In this document: positions 6,419 through 14,278 of the stretch, piece by piece | Position numbering within the stretch: position 1 is the stretch's first letter | Layout of the letters: each line of letters opens with the position of its first letter | The notes under the pieces: generated by a model | Databases searched by the model: none | The model's input: only the letters and a program-made list of their open reading frames with translations | Told to the model about the DNA's origin: nothing | From: a virus | DNA: 35,379 bases | Reading direction: 5' to 3' (one strand) | Virus record (IMG/VR): IMGVR_UViG_3300033052_000131 | Coordinates: 1 to 35,379 of that record | Translations under genes and position numbers: made by a program

Positions 6419-6646
6419 ATGGACATTCCTCATACGATTTCGGGCCTTCGGAAGGCCGGGTTGACCCAAGCGCAAATCGGTAGCGCGGTGGGCCTCAAGC
6501 AAACGTCGATTAGCGACATGGAAGCGGGCAAAGCTGGAATCAAGCGCCCGACCTATGCCGTCGTCAGCGGCTTACAGCAACTCGCGCGCCTTCATGGAGT
6601 CGCGACGGAACCTGATCCGGAGTTGAGTGTTGAGCCCAGTTCATAG
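6419..6646 (+). CDS. Cro-like XRE transcriptional regulator, 75 aa
   Basis: The product has a helix-turn-helix at residues 7-45: ISGLRKAGLTQAQIGSAVGL followed by KQTSISDMEAG, which resembles the repressor's own HTH (both read GLKQ(T/S)(S/T)ISD), so the two proteins likely recognise related operators. A short acidic Pro/Glu tail follows; there is no peptidase domain. It is divergent from the repressor and lies directly behind the rightward promoter, the cro position. The ATG at 6419 is favoured because the promoter places the transcript start there; an in-frame ATG at 6410 overlaps the -10 box and cannot be used from this promoter. Expected role: commitment to lytic growth. Confidence 0.85.
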   Translation: MDIPHTISGLRKAGLTQAQIGSAVGLKQTSISDMEAGKAGIKRPTYAVVSGLQQLARLHGVATEPDPELSVEPSS

Positions 6647-6867
6647 CTCCACACGATGCCGCTCGATGTGAGATGTGCGCGGAGCATCACCAGCGGTCCC
6701 TTCTGAACGTGCACGGTTAATTCGAAAGCCAAGGTGTCATCCCCAGCGCGGCGGTGGAACTTTCGTTCGGTCTGTAAGTTGCACATAGGAAATTTTTTGT
6801 TAGCAGGGTTGCACAAGGTTACCCATCTTGATCGGATCGCAACACCCAAGGAATGGAAGGAAACACT
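6647..6867. other. non-coding gap between Cro-like and YmfL-like genes
   Basis: I see no convincing plus-strand gene. The second half holds the octamer GTTGCACA twice (6778-6785 and 6808-6815), a run of six T at about 6793, and between them GCAGGGTT (6803-6810), the same motif that is clustered behind the primase gene. It may hold a regulatory site or early terminator; nothing is firm. Confidence 0.35.
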
Positions 6868-7344
6868 GTGGATTTATTGTCCGCTTACCAAGAAATGATC
6901 AAGGTGCACGGTTGGAATGGCACCGCCGCCACGCTGGGTATGGCGCGCTCTGCGCTTGAGGCGCGGGTGTACGAAGTCAAGGGCAGCGGCATGCGCGTCA
7001 CCACTGCTTTGCTGATCCAGGCGCATGCCGGTACAACGCATTTCGCCCAGGCCGTGGCAGCTGCAAGCGGCGGCGTTTTCATCCAGTTGCCGGAAGGCGA
7101 GGGCGCCAGCGACGAAGCGCTGCACGGCAAGTTCCACGAGCTGTATGTTGAGCTTGGCCGCCTGTCGGCGACGTACACGGCTGCAATCGCCGATGGTGAA
7201 ATCAATCGTCGGGAGCGCGCGGATCTCGAAGAGATCGCCCAGCAGATGCATAAGACCACCCAGGAGCTGATGGCCCTGATGTTCCAGATTTACTGCCGGC
7301 CAGCCGTGGCCGGTGTCCCACCGAATCGTTCCAATGACAGCTGA
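6868..7344 (+). CDS. YmfL-like phage regulatory protein
   Basis: The 158-residue protein resembles the YmfL family of phage regulators (named after the e14 prophage gene): an N-terminal helical HTH-like region (MIKVHGWNGTAATLGMARSA then LEARVYEVKG), a middle GGVFIQLPEGEG block, and a C-terminal helical pair ending LMALMFQIYCR. YmfL proteins are thought to bind DNA and sit between the immunity and replication genes, as here. GTG at 6868 is chosen because an AAGGAA ribosome site lies just upstream; the ATG five codons earlier (6853) has poor spacing and remains possible. The next gene starts within its end. Function beyond regulation is not known to me. Confidence 0.75.
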   Translation: MDLLSAYQEMIKVHGWNGTAATLGMARSALEARVYEVKGSGMRVTTALLIQAHAGTTHFAQAVAAASGGVFIQLPEGEGASDEALHGKFHELYVELGRLSATYTAAIADGEINRRERADLEEIAQQMHKTTQELMALMFQIYCRPAVAGVPPNRSNDS

Positions 7345-7504
7345 TCTGCAACAAGACGAAAAAGTGCACCAGGTTGAGTGGGAGGTATGCACTGACGTGC
7401 CGGCCTCTCGCAGCCCAGCAGAGAAAGCACGCATCCTCGCGCACCTGCAATGCATGCTTGCCGAGGCCCGCGCGATGAAGGGAGCAGATCATGCTGACGC
7501 GTGA
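7334..7504 (+). CDS. hypothetical small protein, 56 aa
   Basis: The frame starts at an ATG eleven bases before the end of the YmfL-like gene and ends fourteen bases into the primase-helicase gene, so all three are translationally linked. The product begins MTADLQQDEKVHQVEWEV and ends in a helix (AEKARILAHLQCMLAEARAM). I do not recognise it; a small helical partner of the regulator or of the primase is possible by position only. Confidence 0.55.
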   Translation: MTADLQQDEKVHQVEWEVCTDVPASRSPAEKARILAHLQCMLAEARAMKGADHADA

Positions 7505-10244
7505 GGAAGTCGTACAGCAAATGGCTGCGGAGGGGTTGCCCCGGCTGCCGGACGGCCACCCTGTCCTGAATGGCAAGGCGCAACGATTTGGCCCCAAGAA
7601 GAAGGCCTGGTACGTCCTACGCGAAATCGAGCTCAAGTCTGGCCGCAAGGTTGTGACTGGCGCCTTTGGTATCTGGCAAGGGCAAAACCCGAACTCCATC
7701 CCGGTCAAAATGGACTGGGTCGGTCTGTCGCCAGAAGAGCGAGCCGAAGCCGAGCGCAAGCAGGCCGCGCATGAGCGCGCGGAAGCCGAGCGCAAACAGC
7801 GCAAGGCCGAGCTAGCTGCCGGCCGTGCTCGCCGGGATTGGGCCGCAGCAGCAGACAGCGACCAGCCGTCGCCCTATCTCGCGCGCAAGCGCGTAGGCAG
7901 TGAGAAAACCCGCGTCGATCAGGATGGCGTGCTGCTTGTCCCGGTCATGAAGTACAGCGAAACCGGTTCCACGTTGGCCGGCCTGCAGCGCATTCAGCCG
8001 GATGGTGAGAAGCGGTTCAGCTACGGCATCGATATGGTTGGCGGTGCCTGCCTGCTTGGCCGCTTAAGCGCCGAAACCCGGCTGATCGAAATCGGCGAAG
8101 GCTATGCGACCTGCGAGACCTCACGCATGGCGACCGATTTCGACACGCCAGTCATGGTCGTATTCAATGCCGGTAACCTGATGATGGTCGCAAAGCAATT
8201 GCGCGCCAACTTCCCCGATGCTCACTTGCTATTTCTGGCCGATGACGACATGCGCGTCGTCGCGCGGCTCGGCGAGTTCCTGCTCGAAGAGTACGGCACC
8301 GAATGGAAACCGGTAATCGACGGCGAGGACCACGATCTGGTGAGCGTCGGCGGCGATACCGTCTGTGTCCGTGCCACTTGGCGCGACGACTCGACCAAGA
8401 CGCCATACATCGAGGTCGATGTGCGCGCGGGCCGCCGCGTCCAGCAGCTCAAGTTCGAGAACGCTGGCGTGTCCCGTTCGCGTGCGGCGGCTCGTGCTGT
8501 GGGCAATGCGTCCGTGGTGCTCCCCGTATTTGCCAGTCGCGCCGCCGACAGCAAAGAATCCGACTTCAATGACCTGTACTTGGCCGAATCTCTGGACGTC
8601 GTCCGTGAGCAGATACTGGCGGCGCGCTCCCGTGCCCTCACTGTTACCGAGGGACCGCAGCCGTCGGAGGCGGGCGAAGAGCCTCCAGCCTACTTGAGCG
8701 AAGCACCGCTGCCTGACGCGCCTCCTGTCGATGAGTCGCAGGATATCCAGGCCGACATGCGCGCGCCCACGCTGGAAATCCTGCTGGAACACTTTCAGCT
8801 CATCTACCCCACGACCGACGTATGGGATAGCCGGCGCAAGCAGCGCCTGAAGAAGTCGGCGTTCACGGCGTGGGTCGGCAAGGAACTGGCCGCCAGCTGG
8901 GAGAAGGCCCCAAATCGCCGCACCATTCTGCGCGATTCCCTTCCTACCCTTGTGGGCGGGAAGGCCGTCGAAGGCAACGGAAGTGGCGGCAAGCTGGGCG
9001 AGATGCTCGACAACCTCACGCTCCTGCGCGGCACCGAGACCGTGTGGGACGCGATCGGCCAGCAGGTGATGTCGCTTGGTGCCGTGCGCGCCGACTACAC
9101 GGCCGAATTGACCGGCAAGTGGCAGGAGCATGCACAGCGCAAGACCATCGAGGCGCGCAACCTGGTGTTCGACCCGACGCAGCTGGCCGACCCGGTCAGC
9201 CACGTGAACATCTTCCTGGGCTGGCCGCTGAAGCCGAAGCACGATCCCGAGCTAATCAAGCCAATCCTCGCACTCCTGGCCTCGCTGTGCGACGCCGAGG
9301 ATCGCGCCGACGAATACATGGAGTGGATCCTGCGCTGGCTAGCGTATCCGTTGCAGCACCCAGGCGCCAAGATGCAGACGGCGCTGCTGATGTTCGGCGA
9401 GAAGCAGGGCACCGGCAAGTCGCTGTTCTTCGAGGGCGTGATGCTCCCGATCTTCGGCGATTACGGCACGGTGGCCAGTCAACACCAGTTGGACTCGACC
9501 TTCACGTCGTGGCGCAGCAAGAAGCTGTTCGTCCTATTCGAGGAGGTGCTGTCGCGAGACGACAAGTACAGCCACAACGGCACGCTCAAGTACATGATCA
9601 CCGGCAAGACCATGAACATCAACGAGAAGAACCTGCCGGCCCGGGACGAGCGCAACCACATGAACTCGGTGTTCCTCTCGAACGAGCCGCAGCCGATCCC
9701 GATCGAGCTGGAAGACAGGCGCTTCATGGTCATCGAGGCAAGGCGCAAGCAGGATCCGGCGTTTTACAACCAGGTCAAGGATGCGATCGCCAACGGCGCC
9801 ATCGAAGCCTTCTACCACTTTCTGCTGACGCTGCCGCTGGACGACTTCAACGAGCACACCAAGCCACCCATGACGCTGGCCAAGGAGCGAGTGATCGAGT
9901 TCGGCCTGGCCGGCTGGATGTCATTCCACCGGGCCTGGAAGGACGGATACCTGGATGCGCCGTACTGCTCATGCCTGTCGGAGGACCTGTACATCATCTA
10001 CAAGCGGTGGTGCGACAAGAGCGGGGAGAAGCCGCTCACCCTGTGCAAGTTCGCCGGCCTAATCGGTGGGCGTGAGCACAAGGCCAAGAAGAGCGTGGCC
10101 GTCGACAGCAAGCACAAGAAGACCAGGATGGTGTTCGTGGTCGAGAACGCCGATTTCCCGCACCCATTGGACAAGCAGATCGCCAAGTTCCGGGAGCTGG
10201 GCAAGGTCCGTGCGGACCGCGCATTGCAGGGTTATGCAGAGTAG
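7491..10244 (+). CDS. phage primase-helicase (Toprim plus DUF5906-type helicase)
   Basis: A 917-residue replication protein. Residues 80-115 are a charged coiled coil (EERAEAERKQAAHERAEAER). A Toprim-like primase domain follows, with the acidic motif E203 in IGEGYATCETS and D251-D253 in FLADDD. After a Pro/Glu-rich linker (about 385-430) comes a superfamily 3-type helicase of the DUF5906/phage-plasmid primase group, with Walker A GEKQGTGKS at 636-644, a Walker B-like LFVLFEEV soon after and a sensor-like FLSNEPQPIPIE. It resembles the fused primase-helicases of P4-type elements, which can also recognise their own origin. No separate helicase loader or initiator gene is seen. The motif-rich region just downstream is a good candidate for its binding site. 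Confidence 0.88.
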   Translation: MLTREEVVQQMAAEGLPRLPDGHPVLNGKAQRFGPKKKAWYVLREIELKSGRKVVTGAFGIWQGQNPNSIPVKMDWVGLSPEERAEAERKQAAHERAEAERKQRKAELAAGRARRDWAAAADSDQPSPYLARKRVGSEKTRVDQDGVLLVPVMKYSETGSTLAGLQRIQPDGEKRFSYGIDMVGGACLLGRLSAETRLIEIGEGYATCETSRMATDFDTPVMVVFNAGNLMMVAKQLRANFPDAHLLFLADDDMRVVARLGEFLLEEYGTEWKPVIDGEDHDLVSVGGDTVCVRATWRDDSTKTPYIEVDVRAGRRVQQLKFENAGVSRSRAAARAVGNASVVLPVFASRAADSKESDFNDLYLAESLDVVREQILAARSRALTVTEGPQPSEAGEEPPAYLSEAPLPDAPPVDESQDIQADMRAPTLEILLEHFQLIYPTTDVWDSRRKQRLKKSAFTAWVGKELAASWEKAPNRRTILRDSLPTLVGGKAVEGNGSGGKLGEMLDNLTLLRGTETVWDAIGQQVMSLGAVRADYTAELTGKWQEHAQRKTIEARNLVFDPTQLADPVSHVNIFLGWPLKPKHDPELIKPILALLASLCDAEDRADEYMEWILRWLAYPLQHPGAKMQTALLMFGEKQGTGKSLFFEGVMLPIFGDYGTVASQHQLDSTFTSWRSKKLFVLFEEVLSRDDKYSHNGTLKYMITGKTMNINEKNLPARDERNHMNSVFLSNEPQPIPIELEDRRFMVIEARRKQDPAFYNQVKDAIANGAIEAFYHFLLTLPLDDFNEHTKPPMTLAKERVIEFGLAGWMSFHRAWKDGYLDAPYCSCLSEDLYIIYKRWCDKSGEKPLTLCKFAGLIGGREHKAKKSVAVDSKHKKTRMVFVVENADFPHPLDKQIAKFRELGKVRADRALQGYAE

Positions 10245-10489
10245 TAATCAAACCCTGCAAGCCGCAAACCCGCATGGATAGTGGGTTTCAGCAGGGTATG
10301 TAGGGTTAGCCGGGTTTTGCGCACGTAGGCGCGAATAACGGTAGCAGGGGCGATGTGTTTTTTTTGACCGTCACATCATAAACAACCCTGCATGTGTGCA
10401 TACCCTGCCAAGAAGCAGTATCCATGCGGGTTTCAGACTTGCAGGGTTTGAGAAGTAGGCGGCAAAGCCGGAAATTGAGAGGAGCAGGG
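10224..10489. repeat. cluster of eight GCAGGG motifs (iteron-like)
   Basis: GCAGGG occurs on the plus strand at 10226, 10291, 10344, 10441 and 10484, and as CCCTGC at 10386, 10403 and 10253. Three copies extend to TTGCAGGGTT (10224-10233, 10251-10260 inverted, 10439-10448). All lie between the end of the primase-helicase frame and the next gene. Such a cluster beside a replication gene is typical of origin iterons, though other roles are possible. Confidence 0.72.
10249..10450. repeat. imperfect inverted repeat, 52-bp arms, candidate origin
   Basis: The left arm (10249-10300) and the reverse complement of the right arm (10399-10450) match at 43 of 52 positions by hand alignment, including runs of 13 (CAAACCCTGCAAG) and 15 bases (AAACCCGCATGGATA). 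The 98-bp spacer is AT-richer at its right side, with a run of eight T at 10358-10365 flanked by GATGTG and CACATC. The region could extrude a cruciform. It lies immediately behind the primase-helicase gene and before the packaging module. Confidence 0.8.
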
Positions 10490-10490
10490 C

Positions 10491-11246
10491 ATGAGGATGA
10501 GTTTGAAGAGCAGCTTCCCCGCGGTGGCGAACCAAGTCACCGAACTGGGCCGTCGCGGTCCGATCGTTGCGGCCATCGCGCTGACACGTACGGGCAAGGA
10601 TGTGCAGGACGCCATCAAGGCCGAGATGCGCTCGGTGTTCGATCGCCCGACCACGTACGCCGTGAACGGCACGTTCCTCAAGTCCGCCAACCGGAACCGC
10701 CTCGAGGCGCGCGTGTGGGTCAAGGATGACCCGTGGGGCAAGGGCACGCCGGCCGACCGCTTCCTCGGTCCGCAGATCTTCGGCGGCGCGCGCGGTCAGA
10801 AGGGCATGGAGCGGATGCTGCAGGCGAACGGCATGATGCCGCAAGGCTGGTTCGCTGTTCCTGGTGCAGGCGCCGAACTGGACGCAAACGGCAACGTCCG
10901 CCGCGGCCAGATCCGCCAGGTGCTGTCCCAGCTCAAGGTGCAGCACGGTGCCGGCTACGAGTCGCGCGCCAGCGGCAGCCAGCGTTCGAACCGCACCATC
11001 GCGCGTCAAGGCGTCACCTACTTCGTTCTGCCGAACGGCAACAAGGGCCTGCTCCCGGGCGTGTACATGAAGCGCAAGTTCGCTCACGGGACCGCCATCA
11101 AGCCGGTCTTCATCTTCGTCCAGCAGACCCAGTACCAAAAGCGCCTGCGCTTCCACGAGGTGGGCCAGGCAACCATCGACGCGCGCTTCCCGGTGCACTG
11201 GGAGACCGAACTCAACCGGCCGCGGCCGGGTGGCGGCGGCAGCTGA
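10491..11246 (+). CDS. DUF6441-like phage structural or minor tail protein
   Basis: A 251-residue protein with blocks I associate with a phage minor tail or connector family (DUF6441-like): MRSVFDRPTTYAVNGTFLKS, WVKDDPWGKGTPADRFLGPQ, MMPQGWFAVPGA, RRGQIRQVLSQL and AIKPVFIFVQQTQYQKRLRF. In many phages this gene lies among head-tail genes; here it stands alone before the terminase genes and the candidate cos region. A GGAG site lies about eight bases before the ATG; a second ATG two codons in is an alternative start. There is no catalytic motif. Family assignment is from memory of its conserved blocks, so moderate. Confidence 0.65.
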   Translation: MRMSLKSSFPAVANQVTELGRRGPIVAAIALTRTGKDVQDAIKAEMRSVFDRPTTYAVNGTFLKSANRNRLEARVWVKDDPWGKGTPADRFLGPQIFGGARGQKGMERMLQANGMMPQGWFAVPGAGAELDANGNVRRGQIRQVLSQLKVQHGAGYESRASGSQRSNRTIARQGVTYFVLPNGNKGLLPGVYMKRKFAHGTAIKPVFIFVQQTQYQKRLRFHEVGQATIDARFPVHWETELNRPRPGGGGS

Positions 11247-11377
11247 TGCCGCGACCAGCCCCCACCCGGGGGTTAGGTTCTTCCTAGGGTAGGGCGGGCA
11301 AGGGTAATTCAGGCCACGTCATCGCACTAGCGGAACCGAAAAACATTTCCTGACAAACGACCTGACAACGAATCGAC
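11247..11377 (+). other. candidate cos region upstream of terminase
   Basis: This 131-bp gap before the small terminase gene is where lambda-like phages with GpA-type terminases carry cos. It holds a GC-rich symmetric element, CCCCC-ACCC-GGGGG (11259-11272), 24 bases after which there is a purine-rich stretch (AGGGCGGGCAAGGG). Repeats that could be small-terminase binding sites follow at 11349-11396. The exact nick positions cannot be told from sequence. Confidence 0.4.
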
Positions 11378-11396
11378 ATGACGCAAAACCTGACAA
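11349..11396 (+). repeat. three CCTGACAA repeats, possible terminase binding sites
   Basis: CCTGACAA occurs at 11349-11356, 11361-11368 and 11389-11396, straddling the start codon of the small terminase gene. In lambda, the R repeats of cosB are bound by the small terminase and lie next to its gene. Location and repetition fit that role. Confidence 0.55.
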
Positions 11397-11947
11397 CCAT
11401 CGCCGAGTGGGCCAAGTCCGTGGGCATCTCGCGCCAGTCCGCGTACGACGCGGTGACTAGGTGCGGCATCCCGGTGACCGATGGGAAGGTCGACCCGGAC
11501 TACGCGACGCACCTGTACCAGAAGCATACCCGCCCGCGCGCCAACGCCCAGCGACCTGCCTCCATGGCAAACGGGGCGCCCGCCAGCACCCCGGCGGGTG
11601 CGGGAGGTGCGGAGTCCGAGGCCAAGCCGGCCAAGGTGCCTGGCTACGATACGAGCCGCGCTCGCCGGGAGGCAGCGGAGGCTGCCTCCGCTGAGATCAA
11701 GCTGGCCGAGATGTCCGGCCAATTCCTACTCAAGACTGAGGTCGATGCCGTCGCATTCGAAGCGGCGCGCGCGCTGCGCGACGGGCTTATGAACTGCGCG
11801 CGCCGCATCGCCGCCGACGTGGCGCCGTTGCGTACCGCCGAGGAGTGCGAGGAAGTGATCGAGCGCGAGATGCGCGCGCTGCTTGAGAGCATGGCGCACA
11901 CGTTCGGCGAGCGCCTGGACGTGCACCTCGAGGATCGCGTCGGATGA
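11378..11947 (+). CDS. terminase small subunit (Nu1-like)
   Basis: The 189-residue protein has an N-terminal winged or helix-turn-helix segment (TIAEWAKSVGISRQSAYDAV), an Ala/Pro/Gly-rich linker (about 50-95) and a helical C-terminal half opening with the block YDTSRARREAAEAASAEIKL, which is typical of Nu1/DUF1441-type small terminase subunits. It would bind cos DNA and recruit the large subunit, whose gene overlaps its stop by four bases (ATGA). Length is close to lambda gpNu1 (181). The start codon follows a CCTGACAAC repeat; no strong Shine-Dalgarno is visible. Confidence 0.85.
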   Translation: MTQNLTTIAEWAKSVGISRQSAYDAVTRCGIPVTDGKVDPDYATHLYQKHTRPRANAQRPASMANGAPASTPAGAGGAESEAKPAKVPGYDTSRARREAAEAASAEIKLAEMSGQFLLKTEVDAVAFEAARALRDGLMNCARRIAADVAPLRTAEECEEVIEREMRALLESMAHTFGERLDVHLEDRVG

Positions 11948-13941
11948 TTGGTCTGACGCCAGCAGCTGACATCCTACGCCCGGCGATCGCGCGCGGGCTG
12001 CTGCCCGATCCGAACATGACCGTCGACGCCTGGGCCGACGAGCACATGATCATCCCGAAGGAATCGGGTGCGAACGAGTCGGGTAAGTACCGTACCGATC
12101 GGACGCCGCATGCCCGCGAAGTAATGCGCGCCCTGTCCGATAACCATCCGTGCAAGGTGGTCGCGCTGATGGGCGCATCGCAGATGCTCAAGACCCAGGT
12201 CGGCTTGAACTGGTTCTGCTGCTCGGTGCACCAGTCGCCGGCGAACTTCTTGTGGATCATGCCGACTGGCAAGCTGGCGAAGCGTACCAGTGCACGGGTG
12301 AGCAAGACCATCGCGGCGGTGCCGCCAGTGCGTGAGCGTGTCGCGGCGCCCCGTTCGCGTGATTCCGTCAACACGCTCGACACCAAGGAATACATCGGCG
12401 GGTCGCTGTACATCGTGACGGCCGGCGCTGCCGCCAACCTGTCCGAGATCCCGGCACGCCGCGTGCTATTCGACGAGGTCGATCGCGCTGATGCCAACGT
12501 CAACGGCGAGGGCGATCCCGTCGCCCTGGCGAAGGCGCGCCAGACAACATTCGAGCGCAACCGGAAGAGCTACTTCCCCAGCTCGCCGACGATCGCCGGC
12601 CGCTCGATCATCGAAGGCCTGTTCAAGCAGGGCACGCGTCGCGAGGCGCTAGCCGACTGCGTGCATTGCGGTCACGAGCAGCCGCTGGTGTTCGAGCGTC
12701 TCCAGGAGGACGACGCCGGCTGCGCTTGCTACCCGTGTGCGGAGTGCGGTGCGATGATGTACGAGACCGACAAGAACCGGATGTTCGCGCGCGGCGAGTG
12801 GTCGACCGGCGTGGCCGGCGATGGCGAGACCGAGAGCTTCACCATCAGCGCGATGTTCGCCCCGTACGGCTGGCTGCCGTGGAAGGCTCTGCTGCTGGAG
12901 TACCGCGCCGCCCGCGCGAAGCTGGACGAGGGCAGCGACGAACTGATGATCGTGTTCTACAACACGCGCCTGGCGCGGTGCTGGGAGCGCAAGAAGGAAC
13001 AGACAAAGGCGTCCGAACTCAAGGAGCGGGCTGGCGGCTACAAGCTCGGTACGGTGCCGATGGGCGGCCTACTGCTGACTGGCGCCGTCGATACGCAGAA
13101 CGACCGCCTTGAGCTCAAGGTCGTCGCCTGGGGCGAGGGCATGGAGGACTGGATCGTCGACTACCAGGTGGTATGGGGATCGCCGGCTGAGCAGGCGAGC
13201 TGGGACAAGCTCGACGTGCTGCTCAAGGGGAAGTATCGGCACGCGGGCGGACGGGAGATCGGTATCGCGGCGGTGTTCATCGACTCCGGCGGCGCCCACA
13301 CCAACGAGGTGTACAACTTCACGCGCACCCGCCAGCACCGCCACATCTATGCGGTAAAGGGCGCATCCACCTTGAACAAGCCGATCCTCGCAGTCAAGCC
13401 GACGCTGGTCGATGTTAACTGGATGGGCAAGGTCATGCCGCACGGCGCCAAGATGTGGCTGATCGGTACAGACACCGCGAAGGACTACCTGGCAAGCCGC
13501 TACAGCCGGGCAGATGGTCCGGGCGCCACCCACTTCCCGGAAGGCCTGCCGGACGAATACTACGACCAGCTGACGGCAGAGTATAGCGTCACGGTATGGA
13601 AGCGCGGCCGCAAGGTGCGTGTGTGGGAAAAGAAGAAGAACGACCGCAACGAGGCCGGCGACCTGATGGTCTACAACCTGGCTGCGGCGCACTACCTGGG
13701 GCTGCACAAGAAAACCGCCAACCAGTGGCAGCTAGTGCGCGAGATTGTCGTGCCGAGCATGCCCGACCTGTTCAGTGAGCCGCCGGCGATCGCGCTGCCC
13801 GCTGCCGCCGAAGCCTCCACCACCAACCCGATTGCACCTGTATCAACCACAGCACCACTACAAGCACAAGAACCATGGAAACCGAAACCGCAATCGAACC
13901 TACCCCCCCAGCCGCGCCGGCCAGCCGGGAGACAGTGGTGA
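11944..13941 (+). CDS. terminase large subunit (GpA family)
   Basis: A 665-residue packaging motor and nuclease of the lambda GpA family. A deviant Walker A is seen as MGASQMLKT (76-84), Walker B as RRVLFDEVDRAD with D177 and E178, and a zinc-binding set CVHCGHEQ ... CYPCAECG at about 240-275. The nuclease domain begins with LTGAVDTQNDRLELKVVAWG (about 380). It cuts concatemers at cos and pumps DNA into the prohead. The last 60 residues are Pro/Ala/Thr-rich and low in complexity; the Mor-family gene begins at their end. Length is close to lambda GpA (641). Confidence 0.95.
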   Translation: MIGLTPAADILRPAIARGLLPDPNMTVDAWADEHMIIPKESGANESGKYRTDRTPHAREVMRALSDNHPCKVVALMGASQMLKTQVGLNWFCCSVHQSPANFLWIMPTGKLAKRTSARVSKTIAAVPPVRERVAAPRSRDSVNTLDTKEYIGGSLYIVTAGAAANLSEIPARRVLFDEVDRADANVNGEGDPVALAKARQTTFERNRKSYFPSSPTIAGRSIIEGLFKQGTRREALADCVHCGHEQPLVFERLQEDDAGCACYPCAECGAMMYETDKNRMFARGEWSTGVAGDGETESFTISAMFAPYGWLPWKALLLEYRAARAKLDEGSDELMIVFYNTRLARCWERKKEQTKASELKERAGGYKLGTVPMGGLLLTGAVDTQNDRLELKVVAWGEGMEDWIVDYQVVWGSPAEQASWDKLDVLLKGKYRHAGGREIGIAAVFIDSGGAHTNEVYNFTRTRQHRHIYAVKGASTLNKPILAVKPTLVDVNWMGKVMPHGAKMWLIGTDTAKDYLASRYSRADGPGATHFPEGLPDEYYDQLTAEYSVTVWKRGRKVRVWEKKKNDRNEAGDLMVYNLAAAHYLGLHKKTANQWQLVREIVVPSMPDLFSEPPAIALPAAAEASTTNPIAPVSTTAPLQAQEPWKPKPQSNLPPQPRRPAGRQW

Positions 13942-14231
13942 GTACGGAGCTGCTCGATGATCCCGACCTGATCGATTCGATTTTTGCGTTCATCGCAATC
14001 GAGTTTCCGGAGATGAAAGAGCGCGCAGCCGAGCTCAAGCAGATGGCGCGGCGGGAGTTCGCCGGAATCGAGACGTACATTCCGCGCCGTCCGAAAGCGG
14101 AGCGCGATCGAATCATGCACGAAGTCCTGCGCTTGTTCGATGGGCGCAACGCGACGGAGGTCGCTCGCCGGCTCAACATCAGCAGGGCGTCCGTCTACCG
14201 GATCATCAAGACCCCCGGCGGCAAAAAGTAA
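13938..14231 (+). CDS. Mor-family transcription activator
   Basis: The 97-residue product fits the Mor/C family: an N-terminal helical dimerisation part (LLDDPDLIDSIFAFIAIEFP), then YIPRRPKAERDRI and a C-terminal helix-turn-helix, DGRNATEVARRLNISRASVY followed by RIIK. Mor and C of phage Mu activate middle and late promoters by binding a dyad just upstream. The GTG at 13938 is chosen because it makes a GTGA overlap with the terminase stop and has GGGAG at good spacing; an ATG at 13875 is in frame but deep in the terminase gene. Its stop abuts the first of three copies of a palindrome, which suggests autoregulation and control of late modules. Confidence 0.85.
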   Translation: MSTELLDDPDLIDSIFAFIAIEFPEMKERAAELKQMARREFAGIETYIPRRPKAERDRIMHEVLRLFDGRNATEVARRLNISRASVYRIIKTPGGKK

Positions 14232-14255
14232 TCTCAGTTTTCCGAGAAATGAGAC
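14232..14255. promoter_or_regulatory. late-module palindrome, copy 1
   Basis: TCTCA, a 13-base centre holding TTCCGAGAA, and TGAGAC directly follow the TAA of the Mor-family gene and precede the gpW-like and portal genes. Copies 2 and 3 lie at 18433 and 31557. Eleven bases beyond TGAGAC is a weak -10-like TACCGT (14267-14272) that would start transcripts at about the next ATG. Confidence 0.75.
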
Positions 14256-14278
14256 AGTCATGTCGCTACCGTTAGCGC

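Noticed and set aside
6592-6849. Minus-strand frame of 85 codons between the Cro-like and YmfL-like genes
   Set aside because: It runs against rightward early transcription, overlaps the Cro-like gene end by 55 bases, and has no ribosome site that I can see. The peptide looks fairly protein-like, so it is not fully excluded.
8870-10075. Plus-strand frame of 401 codons inside the primase-helicase
   Set aside because: It is an alternate frame of a recognised protein with motif support, and its translation is Arg/Gly/Pro-rich without structure.
10340-10376. Possible intrinsic terminator at the eight-T run behind the primase-helicase
   Set aside because: No stable GC-rich hairpin ends right before the T run; GATGTG and CACATC pair only around it. 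It fits better as part of the structured repeat region.
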